Shown one piece after another: positions 26,414-35,513 of a stretch of 64,000 bases of DNA. Within the stretch, counting starts at the first letter, position 1, and every line of letters starts with the position of its first letter. The notes under the pieces are model-generated. The model was not told where the DNA came from, did not search any database, and saw nothing but the letters and a program-made list of their open reading frames with translations. A program made the position numbers and the translations under genes. Source of the stretch: Bryobacter sp. (GTDB lineage: Bacteria; Acidobacteriota; Terriglobia; Bryobacterales; Bryobacteraceae); the NCBI GenBank assembly GCA_022843605.1, contig JALHNI010000003.1:1-64000 (forward strand), in the 5' to 3' direction.

Positions 26414-27730
26414 TTATGCCTCCGCCTCAGTCGGCTCGGCGACTTCGGCCGGGTCAGCCGGCATTTCGCCCGCCACTTTCCGGGCATTGTCGAAGAGGAA
26501 ATTGCGGGTCTTCCAGTCGCGGATCTGGCTGGCCACGTTCTGCATGATGCCGTCCTTTTCCCAGCGCTGGCGGACGGCGATGGGGGGCTCACGGCGTTCG
26601 CGGGCCACGCGCTGAATCTCGCGGTCGAGATCTTCCTGCGTCGCGTCGATGGTTTCGGCTTTGGCGATGCGGTCCATCAGGACGCTGGCCTTCACCTGGC
26701 GCGCGGCGGTCTCTTTGCGGGCTTCGCGGATCTTCTCCCAATCCAGATTCATCTGGCTGGGGTCACCGCCGTTTTGCTGGACCATCTGCAGATAGTTTTC
26801 GACGTCGATCTGAATCTGGCGGTCCACCCAGGCCTGGGGTACGGCGAAGGGATGGGCGTCCACGAGTTTGTCGAGCAGGAGGCGCTTGGAGCCTTCCTGG
26901 GCGCTGGTTTCTTTGCCGCGGAGGAGTTGGGTGCGGACGGCACTCTTGAGTTCATCGAAGGTCTGGAAGTCGCCCAGGTCCTTGGCGAAATCGTCGTTCA
27001 GCTCGGGCAATTCCTTGCGCCGCAGCTGGTTGAGGGTGATGCGGAAGGCGACTTTCTTGCCAGCCAGCTTTTCGTGGGAATAGTCTTCGGGATAGTCGAC
27101 GGTGACTTCGGTCGTGGCGCCGGGCTCCAAGCCCGTGATGCCGGCGGTGAACTCGGCCATGGTGCTTTCGGCACCGATTTCGAGCTGGAGGTCCTTGGTG
27201 CTGACGGGTTCGCCGTCGACGCCGGAAATGCTTTCGAGGTCGACGACGGCGAAGTCGCCGGCTTTGGCCGGGCGAGGATCTTCGTTGACGAACTGGGCTT
27301 TGTCCTCACGGATTTCGGCGATGCGGGCATCGAGCTCTTCGTCAGCGATGACGGGCTCGTTGTAGATCACTTCGAGATTGCGGTACTCGCCGAGTTCGAA
27401 CTCCGGTACGACTTCGAAGCGGGCTTTAAAGGCCACGTCCATGCCGTCGAGGTATTTCAGGTCGACGATGTCCGGGCGGCCGACCACCTGAATCTGGTCG
27501 GCTTTGAAGCGTTCCTGCAGCACCTTCGGAATCAGCGTCTCCAGGGTTTCCTGACGGATCTCACCGGCAAACTTCTGCCGCACAATGCCCATGGGCGCTT
27601 TGCCGGGCCGGAAGCCGGGCAAACGCACTTTTTGCGTGTAGCCTTGGGCGATCCGTTCGCTTTCTTTCTCCACCTCGTGAGCCGGGATGGTGAACTCTAA
27701 CTCGTGTTGACAACCTTCAATCAGCGCCAT
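26414..27730 (-). CDS. tig: Trigger factor chaperone/peptidyl-prolyl isomerase
   Basis: 438 residues. Ribosome-bound chaperone for nascent chains. The N-terminal ribosome-docking signature GFRPGKAPMGIV is at about 39-50; the FKBP-like PPIase region (about 150-240) contains 'GDFAVVDLESISGVDGEP', 'EFTAGITGLEPGATTEVTVDYPEDY' and 'VAFRITLNQLRRKELPELNDDFAKDLG', the family hallmark; a long helical C-terminal arm follows, with an acidic tail rich in Glu/Pro/Ala. In many bacteria tig precedes clpP-clpX; here it is followed by the accessory secA, which may reflect rearrangement. Confidence 0.96.
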   Translation of the reverse strand: MALIEGCQHELEFTIPAHEVEKESERIAQGYTQKVRLPGFRPGKAPMGIVRQKFAGEIRQETLETLIPKVLQERFKADQIQVVGRPDIVDLKYLDGMDVAFKARFEVVPEFELGEYRNLEVIYNEPVIADEELDARIAEIREDKAQFVNEDPRPAKAGDFAVVDLESISGVDGEPVSTKDLQLEIGAESTMAEFTAGITGLEPGATTEVTVDYPEDYSHEKLAGKKVAFRITLNQLRRKELPELNDDFAKDLGDFQTFDELKSAVRTQLLRGKETSAQEGSKRLLLDKLVDAHPFAVPQAWVDRQIQIDVENYLQMVQQNGGDPSQMNLDWEKIREARKETAARQVKASVLMDRIAKAETIDATQEDLDREIQRVARERREPPIAVRQRWEKDGIMQNVASQIRDWKTRNFLFDNARKVAGEMPADPAEVAEPTEAEA

Positions 27731-27780
27731 GGCTCTAAATCATTCTCACTTCGGGGCAATCTTATTTATGGGGAAAAATC

Positions 27781-27801
27781 AAAAAACAGGCCAGAAGCCT
27801 G
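27781..27801 (-). promoter_or_regulatory. Hairpin plus T-run in the tig leader
   Basis: Read on the minus strand: CAGGC-TTCTG-GCCTG followed at once by TTTTTTG and a second T-run, the form of an intrinsic terminator, but placed about 55 bases upstream of the tig start rather than after a gene. A TACAAT -10-like hexamer lies just upstream (27812-27817, minus strand), so the hairpin would sit at the very 5' end of the tig transcript. Could be an attenuator or a 5' stabilising stem. Confidence 0.35.
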
Positions 27802-27844
27802 CTACTAGCATTGTAACAGCCTGCGTCGGATAATAGCGGAACCG

Positions 27845-30373
27845 ATGCCTGACCTCCGTCGCGCGATCCTCGTGATACTTTTCGTCGCCGTCGCGGCGGT
27901 ACAGGTGCGCTGGGCGACTTCGACGGTCTCGGTCCTGGTGCAGCCCGTCAACGCCGCCAATTTGATTGACGCCGTCAATGGCTCGCTGGAACTCGGCGAA
28001 CCAGGTGCCAAGCTGATCGGCGCCGCTGCCCAGGCAACCGACCGGGTCGTGGCCTTTGGCGGCGAAGCGGTCGCTGACCGTCATACGCTCTACCGCCGAT
28101 TGATGGTAGCGCCCGTCGGCCCCGTGACACTCACGCTGGCGCGGGGAGCCGAGAGGGTGCTGGTTCCTTTCACCGTCACGCGCAATGAAGAGCGCTCTGG
28201 TTTCTGGAGCGTCCTGCTCGTCATCTCTCTCAATATCCTGATTCCTGGCCTTTGCGTCCTGCTCGGCTTCTTCGTCGCGTGGTGCCGCCCCGCCGAACTG
28301 AGGGCTTGGCTGTTGCTGTTGACGCTGCTCGGCTGGTCGCAGTTCGTGCACTCCAACAGCTGGATGCGCTGGGGCTGGTCCTACGAGATGCGTGCGCTTG
28401 CCTTTGCCCTGGAGTCCTTTGTCAGCCTCTTCTGGCCTTCGGCCTGGCTCTGGTTCTGCGTCGACTTCCCCGACGCCCGCGAGCGCGCCCTAACGTTTCG
28501 CGTGGTCCGGGTGATCTTCATCGTGCCAGCTTTTGTCCTCGCTCTGCTGAATGCCGTCTCCGGCGGTTTGCGCGCGTTCAGTCCGGCACCGCTGCCCTGG
28601 GGCCCGGTTTTCAGCTGGCTAAACGAATACAGCGTCTTCAGCATTTTGTTGATGGGCCCGATTGGCTTCAGCTTCGCGACGCTTTTTCATCGATTCTTCC
28701 GTGAGCGGAATCCCGATCAGCGCCGGCGTCTGCGCCTCTTCCTCACGGGCCTCAACCTCGGCCTTCTGCCGATCGCGCTCATGGTGCTGTACACCTTCCT
28801 GGCGCAGAAGATCCTCGACGATATCCCCGAACCGATTCTGATTCCCGGCCTTCTCATGTTCGGGTTCCTGCCGCTGACGCTGGCCTATGTCGTGCTGGTG
28901 GAGCGTGCTTTCGACGTGGGCGTCGTGCTGCGGCAGGGGTTGCAGTACGCCGTGGCGACGCGCGGCGTGAAGGCGATCCGGATGGTGATTATAGCGACGC
29001 TGCTTTTCTATGCTTTCCGCATCGGCAGCGACGCCAGCCTGAATACGCCGCAGCGACTGACGCGCTTTTCGGTGGCGATTGGCGCGGCGTTTCTGCTCTC
29101 GCGAGCTTTCGTCCCGGTGTTGGCCTGGGTGGATCGCCGCTTCTTCCGCGAGGCGGTGGATACGGAACGGTTGCTGAACAAACTCCACACGGACGTGGTC
29201 CGCCTCGTCGATACGCGGCAGGTGCTGGAGACCGTAGCCGTACGCATCTCCGAGGCGCTGCATGTTTCTTGTGTCGCCGGCCTGGCGCCGGTGAATGGCC
29301 ACTTCGTGGCCGCGCACTCGATTGGTTGCGCCGCCGATGCCGCTCTCCCGGCCGCCGGGGCCGTGGTCGCGAGGCTGAACCAGGGCGCGCAGAACATTGC
29401 CCAGCTTCGCCGGATTGCGGATGCGCGCGAATTCGCCGCGCTAGAGGCGCTGAATGCCGAGGTGCTGCTGCCGCTGATGGCGCAGGAGCGGTTGCTGGGT
29501 ATTCTGAGTCTGGGTCCCAAGCAGTCAGAGGAGCCTTACTCGCCGACGGACTTGCGTTTGCTGGAGTCAGTGGCGGTGCATACGGGGCTGGCGCTCGAGA
29601 ATAGCCGTCTAACGGCGGCGGTAGCCCAGGAAGCGGCGCAGCGGGAACGAATCCACCGGGAGATTGAGATTGCGCGCGAAGTACAGGAGCGGCTGCTGCC
29701 GCGGGAGGGTCCGCGGGTGCCGGGTCTCGACTACGCGGGCCACTGCCGCCCGGCGTTGACGATCGGCGGCGATTACTTCGACTACTTGCAGACGCCAAGC
29801 GGAGAGGTGGGGTTTGCGCTGGGCGACATTGCGGGGAAGGGTGTGCCGGCGGCGTTACTGATGGCCAGTCTGCAGGCGTCTTTGCGCGGGCTCACCGCTG
29901 GAGGCGTGAGTGATCTACGCGAACTGATGGCGAAGCTGAACACTTTGGTGTACGACGCGACGCCGAAGAATCGCTTCGCCACGTTCGTGTATGTACTCTA
30001 TGACCACACTACGCGCCGGGCGCGTCTGTGCTCGGCCGGGCACAATGCGAGCCTGCTGATTCGCCAAGGACAGGTGGAGTGGATTCGGCCGGCGGGCGTG
30101 GCGTTGGGGCTGACTCGCAGGGCGAAGTACGAACAGGCGGAGCTGACGCTGGAGGCCGATGACCGGCTGATTCTTTACACCGACGGGATCACAGAGGCGC
30201 GGGATGCGAGCGGCGAGGAGTACGGGGAGGCGCGGTTAGCGGAACTTGCTCTGGGGATGGGCGAACTGGGGGCGGCAGAAAGCTTGGCTGCCATTGTGTC
30301 TGATGTCGACCGGTTTGTGGGAGGTGCGCCGCAGCACGATGACCTGACGGCCGTCGTGCTGCGGGCCGGGTAA
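27845..30373 (+). CDS. RsbU-like PP2C phosphatase with membrane sensor and GAF domain
   Basis: 842 residues. Order: an N-terminal membrane anchor and a ~90-residue extracytoplasmic part with a PDZ-like feel, seven or so membrane helices (about 120-400), a GAF domain (about 455-590), a coiled coil (AQEAAQRERIHREIEIAREVQERLLP) and a SpoIIE/PP2C phosphatase (about 610-842). The phosphatase has the metal-site motifs GGDYFDY, GDIAGKGVPAALLM, CSAGHNASLL, LYTDGITEA and HDDLTAVVL. Such enzymes dephosphorylate anti-anti-sigma proteins in partner-switching cascades. No anti-sigma or antagonist gene lies beside it, so it may act on distant partners. Confidence 0.88.
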   Translation: MPDLRRAILVILFVAVAAVQVRWATSTVSVLVQPVNAANLIDAVNGSLELGEPGAKLIGAAAQATDRVVAFGGEAVADRHTLYRRLMVAPVGPVTLTLARGAERVLVPFTVTRNEERSGFWSVLLVISLNILIPGLCVLLGFFVAWCRPAELRAWLLLLTLLGWSQFVHSNSWMRWGWSYEMRALAFALESFVSLFWPSAWLWFCVDFPDARERALTFRVVRVIFIVPAFVLALLNAVSGGLRAFSPAPLPWGPVFSWLNEYSVFSILLMGPIGFSFATLFHRFFRERNPDQRRRLRLFLTGLNLGLLPIALMVLYTFLAQKILDDIPEPILIPGLLMFGFLPLTLAYVVLVERAFDVGVVLRQGLQYAVATRGVKAIRMVIIATLLFYAFRIGSDASLNTPQRLTRFSVAIGAAFLLSRAFVPVLAWVDRRFFREAVDTERLLNKLHTDVVRLVDTRQVLETVAVRISEALHVSCVAGLAPVNGHFVAAHSIGCAADAALPAAGAVVARLNQGAQNIAQLRRIADAREFAALEALNAEVLLPLMAQERLLGILSLGPKQSEEPYSPTDLRLLESVAVHTGLALENSRLTAAVAQEAAQRERIHREIEIAREVQERLLPREGPRVPGLDYAGHCRPALTIGGDYFDYLQTPSGEVGFALGDIAGKGVPAALLMASLQASLRGLTAGGVSDLRELMAKLNTLVYDATPKNRFATFVYVLYDHTTRRARLCSAGHNASLLIRQGQVEWIRPAGVALGLTRRAKYEQAELTLEADDRLILYTDGITEARDASGEEYGEARLAELALGMGELGAAESLAAIVSDVDRFVGGAPQHDDLTAVVLRAG

Positions 30374-30377
30374 ACTT

Positions 30378-30863
30378 TTAGAAGGGGACGTCGTCGTCGG
30401 AGATGCCGGGGTCGAAAGCGGGGGCGGCCGGAGGCTGGGTGCGCTGGGCGCTGCGCGGCATGGAGACCGGGGCGCCGCCGCCGCTGGGGCGTTCGTAACC
30501 GCCGCCGCCCTCTTCGCCGCCGCCGCGACCGCCGCCGGAGTTCAGCAGCATCAGCTCTTCGCAAACCACTTCGGTGTAGCTGCGCTTCTGGCCCTCTTTG
30601 TCCTCATAGGAACTGGTGCGCAGTCGCCCTTCCACGTAGACTTGCTTACCTTTGGTGAGGTAAGGCGCGACATTTTCCTGCTTCCAGAGCGTGATGTTGT
30701 GCCACTCGGTCTCTTCCTTCCAGTCGCCGGAGGATTGATCCTTCCAGCGCCGTTGAGTGGCCAGAGTGAACTTGGTGACGGGGGTACCACCGGCGGTGAA
30801 CTTGGTCTCCGCGTCCTTCCCCAAATTGCCGATCAGAATTACTTTGTTTACGCTACGCGCCAT
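30378..30863 (-). CDS. ssb: Single-stranded DNA-binding protein
   Basis: 161 residues. OB-fold domain in the first ~110 residues (VNKVILIGNLGKDAE, 'WKEETEWHNITLWKQENVAPYLTKGKQVYVEGRL'), then a Gly-rich linker and the acidic C-terminal tip DDDVPF that recruits repair and replication proteins. Length and tail are typical. Converges on the RsbU-like gene with a four-base gap. Confidence 0.96.
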   Translation of the reverse strand: MARSVNKVILIGNLGKDAETKFTAGGTPVTKFTLATQRRWKDQSSGDWKEETEWHNITLWKQENVAPYLTKGKQVYVEGRLRTSSYEDKEGQKRSYTEVVCEELMLLNSGGGRGGGEEGGGGYERPSGGGAPVSMPRSAQRTQPPAAPAFDPGISDDDVPF

Positions 30864-30881
30864 GTTGTCTCGAATGTACCC

Positions 30882-31634
30882 TTATTTTGGCAGAAACAGC
30901 AACACCGTCCCCAGGAAGGCCAGGGTGAGGGCGATGCGTTCAAACCAGACTTCGGGCAGGACATGCAGCAGCCGCCGGCCGAGCAGGGCGCCGGCAATGG
31001 TGGCGGGGGCGAGCGCGGCGTCAAAGGCAAGGGATTTCCAACTGAAGAGGCCGTGATAGTGGTAGACGGGGATCTTGGCGGCATTGACACAAAAGAAGAA
31101 CCAGGCGCCGGTGGCGACGAATTCCTCGCGCGGCAGGCGGCGGCTGAGGAGGTAGACGTTCATGACGGGTCCGGCGGCGTTGGCGACCATGGTGGAGAAG
31201 CCGGCGGCCACACCGTAGACGCCGGCATGCCAGCGGGCTTCGGGGCGATGCACGTCAGAGGGAAGCGTCTTCTTGCGTTTGCGCCAGAGGAACAGCAGCA
31301 GCATGCCGAGGAGGATAAAGCCGACCAGCGTCCGCAGCAGTTGTTCGGGATAACCGAGGGCATAGGCGCCGGCGGCTAAGCCGATCACTACCCAGGGGAG
31401 CAGGGTAAAGAGGCGGTTGGCGGCGGCGTGGCGGCGGTAGTAAATAATCGCGAAGAGGTCAGCGGTGAGGAGAACGGGCAAGAGCCAACCGGCGGAGAGG
31501 CGGGCATCGCCGACGGTGAGCACGAAGAGGGGAACGGCCATAATGCCCAAACCGGGCATACCGGTCTTGGCGAGACCGATGTTAAAGGCGCAGAATGCAC
31601 CCAGGAGCCACTTCCACCAAACGAGTTCAGGCAA
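30882..31634 (-). CDS. TauE/SafE family sulfite/sulfonate exporter-like membrane protein
   Basis: 250 residues with seven to eight membrane helices. The TauE/SafE pattern is present in two halves: 'GLAKTGMPGLGIMAVPLF' at 20-37 and 'AAGFSTMVANAAGPVMNVYLLSRRLPREEF' around 148-177, with the loop 'FFFCVNAAKIPVYHYHGLFS'. The family exports anions such as sulfite, sulfoacetate or other organosulfur compounds; substrate unknown here. It precedes ssb on the same strand by 18 bases, likely only by proximity. Confidence 0.88.
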   Translation of the reverse strand: MPELVWWKWLLGAFCAFNIGLAKTGMPGLGIMAVPLFVLTVGDARLSAGWLLPVLLTADLFAIIYYRRHAAANRLFTLLPWVVIGLAAGAYALGYPEQLLRTLVGFILLGMLLLFLWRKRKKTLPSDVHRPEARWHAGVYGVAAGFSTMVANAAGPVMNVYLLSRRLPREEFVATGAWFFFCVNAAKIPVYHYHGLFSWKSLAFDAALAPATIAGALLGRRLLHVLPEVWFERIALTLAFLGTVLLFLPK

Positions 31635-31670
31635 GTTACAACTGTGACATACTCCGCATGCTTCTTTGGC

Positions 31671-32045
31671 TCAGCCGGCGTCTTTGGTGGCGCGTTCCAG
31701 GCTGCGCTCGACGAGGCGGCGAGGGTCCAACAGGTGCATGGGCTTAAATTGCTTGCGGGTCCATTGGCAGTCGCCGACGAATTCAACGCCGAGGAAGTAT
31801 CCAGCGTCTGTGATGAACTTGCAGTAGCGGACGTCGCCGGCGAACTGGCCACGGCTGTGCTTGATCTGCAAGCGGGTGCCGATCTCAATGGGCTCCTCGG
31901 TCTGGAGGCAGACTCCGTTGGTGGAGATGTCGTCCAGATTCGCGGTGATCTGTTGTTCTTTGCCTGCTTGGTCCTGGTATTCGACATCTACCAGATCCGC
32001 GCAAAGCATTCGGGGTTTGGTGCGCCGGTCCTGCATACGCTCCAT
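31671..32045 (-). CDS. PilZ-domain protein (predicted c-di-GMP receptor)
   Basis: 124 residues, a single PilZ domain. The two c-di-GMP-binding motifs are present: the RxxxR-like 'DRRTKPR' at residues 6-12 and DxSxxG 'DISTNG' at about 39-44, followed by the beta-barrel strands 'IGTRLQIKH', 'FAGDVRYCKF', 'YFLGVEFV'. PilZ proteins pass c-di-GMP signals to motility, adhesion or polysaccharide synthesis. About 100 bases upstream hold no gene. Confidence 0.88.
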   Translation of the reverse strand: MERMQDRRTKPRMLCADLVDVEYQDQAGKEQQITANLDDISTNGVCLQTEEPIEIGTRLQIKHSRGQFAGDVRYCKFITDAGYFLGVEFVGDCQWTRKQFKPMHLLDPRRLVERSLERATKDAG

Positions 32046-32147
32046 ATATCGACCTCCGCCGGACTCAGGATTACCTGAATTGTTCCGGAATTTATTGCCT
32101 ATCGAGCTAGTACTCTGAGTCTACCTCTACTTAGGGCTTAGTGGAAG

Positions 32148-32843
32148 TCACTCGGCCACCAGCCGATATCCGACGCCGGGCTCGGTGAGAAGATGCTTGG
32201 GCCGGGCCGGATCCTGTTCCAGCTTTCGCCGCAATTGCGCCATGTAAACACGCAAATACTGGGCTTGCTCCGTATGGTTGGGGCCCCACACTTCGCCGAG
32301 CAACTGGCGCTGGGTGATGACGCGGCCGGTGTGGCGAATCAACGTGCGCAGCAGTTTGAACTCAATTGGCGTCAGGTGTACCTCCTCGCCTCCCACCAGG
32401 ACGAGGCGCTTGTCGAGATCGACGTCGATGCGGCCGGCGCGGAAGATGCTGCCCTCCGCTCCGCTCTTCACCACGGCTGACCGGCGGAGGGCGGCGCGAA
32501 TCCGGGCGATCAGTTCGCCCACGGCAAACGGCTTGCCGACGAAATCGTCGGCGCCGGCGTCGAGGGCCTCAATCTTGTTGCGCTCCTGCCCGCGCGCGGA
32601 GAGCACGATGATCGGCAGTTGGGACCAGGAACGCACCTGCCGGATGACCTCCAGGCCATCGGCGTCGGGCAGGCCGAGGTCGAGCACGATGAGGTCCGGT
32701 TGACGGGCGGCGGCCTGAGCCAAGCCGTCCTTTGCAGTTTCGGCCTCGTACAGGCGGTAGTCGTCGGCGGTGAGCGATGCGCGCAGAAAACGGCGAATCT
32801 GCGGGTCGTCCTCAATCAGGAGGATTTGTGGGGCGTTATGCAA
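32148..32843 (-). CDS. kdpE: KdpE response regulator (OmpR family)
   Basis: About 231 residues from TTG 32843, whose start overlaps the kdpD stop (TTGCATAA); a GTG at 32870 adds nine residues. Receiver domain: acidic pocket IEDD near the N-terminus, phospho-acceptor Asp in 'DLIVLDLGLPDADG', Thr/Ser in 'VLSARGQ', Lys in 'VGKPFAVGELIARI'. Winged-helix output: 'LTPIEFKLLRTLIRHTGRVITQRQLLGEVWG', 'LRVYMAQLRRKLE', 'EPGVGYRL'. Activates kdp transcription when K+ is limiting or turgor falls. Last gene of the kdp operon. Confidence 0.93.
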   Translation of the reverse strand: MHNAPQILLIEDDPQIRRFLRASLTADDYRLYEAETAKDGLAQAAARQPDLIVLDLGLPDADGLEVIRQVRSWSQLPIIVLSARGQERNKIEALDAGADDFVGKPFAVGELIARIRAALRRSAVVKSGAEGSIFRAGRIDVDLDKRLVLVGGEEVHLTPIEFKLLRTLIRHTGRVITQRQLLGEVWGPNHTEQAQYLRVYMAQLRRKLEQDPARPKHLLTEPGVGYRLVAE

Positions 32844-35502
32844 GGCCGGGCATCCGGGGAGGCGTTCCACCGATCGGCAGGTGTACGCGGATCACGGCGC
32901 CGCCGCCGGAACGTTGCAGGGCTTCGATGCGGCCGCCGTGGCCGTTGACGATCGCGCGGCAGATGGCCAAGCCGAGTCCGGCACCGCGTCCGCTCTGTTC
33001 CGAGCCGCGGAAGAATTTCTCGAAGATGCGGTTCTCCTGACCGGGAGGCAGGCCCGGGCCACGGTCACGCACTTCGACGGAGACCTGCTCACCGTCGCGG
33101 AGCGCCGCGATCTCGATCGGCGTTCCAGCCGGCGTGTACTTCACGGCATTCTCCAGTAGGTTGATCAGCACTTGTTCGAGTAGTACATCATCGACGGAGA
33201 GCATCGGCAAGTCGAGGGGGAGGCTGGTGGTGACTTCGCGGCCGGCCAGGATTGGCTCCAGGCGGGTGAGCGCTGCGCCGACGATCTCCTCTAGCGGATG
33301 CCACTCGCGTTTCACCTCCGCGCCGGCATCAAGCTTCGTCATTTCGAGCAGATTGTTGACCAGCCGGCCCAAGCGCGTCGCTTCCTCGGCGATGCTTTCG
33401 AGTAAGCCTAGCCGGGTGGCGGCATCGAAGTGCTCACCGCGGGTCAATAAACTGGTGGCGGCGCCGGTGATGGAGGCGAGCGGGGTTCGCAGGTCATGCG
33501 AGACGGCCGAAAGCAGCGAGTTGCGCATCTGTTCGCTTTCCATCTTCACTGCCGTGTCGGCTGCGGCCGCTGCTGCGGCGGCACGCTCCAAAGCCAAGGT
33601 GGTTTGGCTGGCGAAGACGTCGAGCAAGTGCAAACGCTCCGGGGTGTTGGCGCGTGCGGGTAGTACGGCCATCACGCCGAACACCTTGCGCGGCTGGCCC
33701 AGAGGCAGGTAGATCGCCGTCGCGCCGGGCAGCGTGTCCAGGCCTTTGCCTGCTTTCTGAGCGTGGTCAAACACCCATTGCGCGATGCCCTCTTCGCTCA
33801 ATGGTACGGGCAGGTGGTCGGTGGTGCGGCGGCGGAAAGAGATCTTGCCGTCTTCGCCCGGCAGGAAGATCACCACTTGTCCGCCGAAGATCTCGCGGGT
33901 GATGTTTCCAGCCAGGCGGGCAACGTCGAACTGGCGGGTTTCACCGGCCAGTTCGCGCGTGAGCTGGTAGAGCGCCTGAGTTTGGGCCTCACGCTCGACG
34001 GCGTGCTCGGCTTGCTGACGAATGCGGACCGTGAGTCCGCTGATGATCAGCCCCACGGCGAGCATCACCAGAAATGTGACGACGTACTCGTAGTCCGTCA
34101 CGGAGAAAGTGAGGTAGGGCGGGACGCAGAAGAAGTCAAAGGCCGCGACGCTGAGGAACGCGGCGTAGAAGGCAACGCGACGCCGGGAGCGCATCGCAAC
34201 GGTGACGATGCCCAGCAGGAAAAGCATGGCGAGATTGGTGGGCGCGAGCCAGGGGCGCAAGAGGAGCGCCACCGCACTGGACAGGGCGACCGCGGCGGTG
34301 GCCCAAGCCCAGTCCTGCCAAGACGGATTGATGCTTTCTGCTGGTGCGCCCGCTGGTTCGGGCGCGCCGGGCTCACCGGAGATCGCGTAAATCTCCACTT
34401 CACCGCTGAGTTCGATGAGATCGTCGAGCACGGAGCCGCGCCACAGTCGTCGCCACAAGGGGCCCGCCTGTTTGCCGATGACGATCTTGGAGACATTCTT
34501 TGAGCGGGCGTATTGCAGAAGAGCGGGGGCTACGCGCGGGCCGACGAGGTTCACGGTTTTCGCCCCGAGCTGCTCGGCCAACCGCAGTGAGGCGAGCAGA
34601 CTCGTACGCCGCTCGTCGGGTAGGTTGGCGTAGGCCGGAGTCTCCACAAAGGCGACGATCCACTCGGCGTGTAGACGGTCCGCCATGCGCTTCGCTGCGC
34701 GAATTAGTTTGGCGGAAAACGGACTCGGCCCGATACAAACCAGCAGCCGCTCCATGACGGGCCAGGTGGATTCGATGGAATGGTTTGCCCGGTAGCTGCG
34801 CATTTGCGCATCCACGCGATCGGCGGTGCGGCGGAGGGCCATCTCGCGCAACGCATTCAGATTGCCGGCGCGGAAGAAGCTTTGGCGCGCTCGCTGCGCC
34901 TGATCGGGAATGTAGACTTTGCCTTCCTCCAGACGTTGCAGCAGTTCCTCGACTGGCAGGTCAACGAGTTCGATCTCGTCGGCTTGATCAAGCACGGAGT
35001 CCGGCAAGGTCTCGCGCACGGTGACACCGGTCACCTGGGCCACGATGTCGTTGAGGCTGTCGAGATGCTGCACGTTGAGCGTGGTGTAGACGTTGATGCC
35101 GGCTTCCACCAGTTCCAGCACGTCCTGCCAACGCTTGACGTGGCGCGAGCCGGGGGCGTTGGTGTGGGCAAGCTCGTCCACCAGCAGCAGATCGGGGCGG
35201 CGGGCCAGTGCTCCATCGAGGTCGAACTCATCCAGGGTGATGCCGCGGTGGGTGATTTGACGCCGGGGCAGGATGTCGAGACCGTCCAGCAAGGCATTGG
35301 TTTCGGCGCGGCGATGCGTTTCTACTAGCCCGACCAGTACCTCGAGGCCCGCTTCGCGTTGACGCCGCGCGGCTTCTAACATCGCAAACGTCTTGCCGAC
35401 GCCGGGGGAAGAGCCGAAGAAGACCTTCAGACGGCCGCGTTTCTGCTTGCGGTCCTCCGCCGCGACGCGCTCGAGCAATTCATCTGGATTGGGCCGCGGC
35501 AT
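32836..35502 (-). CDS. kdpD: KdpD sensor histidine kinase
   Basis: 888 residues, full domain set: N-terminal KdpD domain with Walker A GSSPGVGKT (about 30-38) and 'LLVDELAHTNAPGSRH', a universal-stress-like segment ('RLLVCIGPSPFSAKLIRAAKRMADRLHAEW'), four membrane helices (DUF4118 region, about 405-510), a GAF-like region, the HisKA box 'AVSHDLRTPLASITG' and HATPase motifs (N box 'NLLENAVKYTP', 'DRGPGLPPG', 'GAGLGLAICRAIV'). Senses K+ limitation and phosphorylates KdpE. Ends inside the kdpE start and follows kdpC by 11 bases. Confidence 0.96.
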   Translation of the reverse strand: MPRPNPDELLERVAAEDRKQKRGRLKVFFGSSPGVGKTFAMLEAARRQREAGLEVLVGLVETHRRAETNALLDGLDILPRRQITHRGITLDEFDLDGALARRPDLLLVDELAHTNAPGSRHVKRWQDVLELVEAGINVYTTLNVQHLDSLNDIVAQVTGVTVRETLPDSVLDQADEIELVDLPVEELLQRLEEGKVYIPDQAQRARQSFFRAGNLNALREMALRRTADRVDAQMRSYRANHSIESTWPVMERLLVCIGPSPFSAKLIRAAKRMADRLHAEWIVAFVETPAYANLPDERRTSLLASLRLAEQLGAKTVNLVGPRVAPALLQYARSKNVSKIVIGKQAGPLWRRLWRGSVLDDLIELSGEVEIYAISGEPGAPEPAGAPAESINPSWQDWAWATAAVALSSAVALLLRPWLAPTNLAMLFLLGIVTVAMRSRRRVAFYAAFLSVAAFDFFCVPPYLTFSVTDYEYVVTFLVMLAVGLIISGLTVRIRQQAEHAVEREAQTQALYQLTRELAGETRQFDVARLAGNITREIFGGQVVIFLPGEDGKISFRRRTTDHLPVPLSEEGIAQWVFDHAQKAGKGLDTLPGATAIYLPLGQPRKVFGVMAVLPARANTPERLHLLDVFASQTTLALERAAAAAAAADTAVKMESEQMRNSLLSAVSHDLRTPLASITGAATSLLTRGEHFDAATRLGLLESIAEEATRLGRLVNNLLEMTKLDAGAEVKREWHPLEEIVGAALTRLEPILAGREVTTSLPLDLPMLSVDDVLLEQVLINLLENAVKYTPAGTPIEIAALRDGEQVSVEVRDRGPGLPPGQENRIFEKFFRGSEQSGRGAGLGLAICRAIVNGHGGRIEALQRSGGGAVIRVHLPIGGTPPRMPGLA

Positions 35503-35513
35503 CTGCTTTCAGG

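Noticed and set aside
25919..27700. 593-residue plus-strand frame opposite secA and tig
   Set aside because: Antisense shadow spanning two well-recognised genes.
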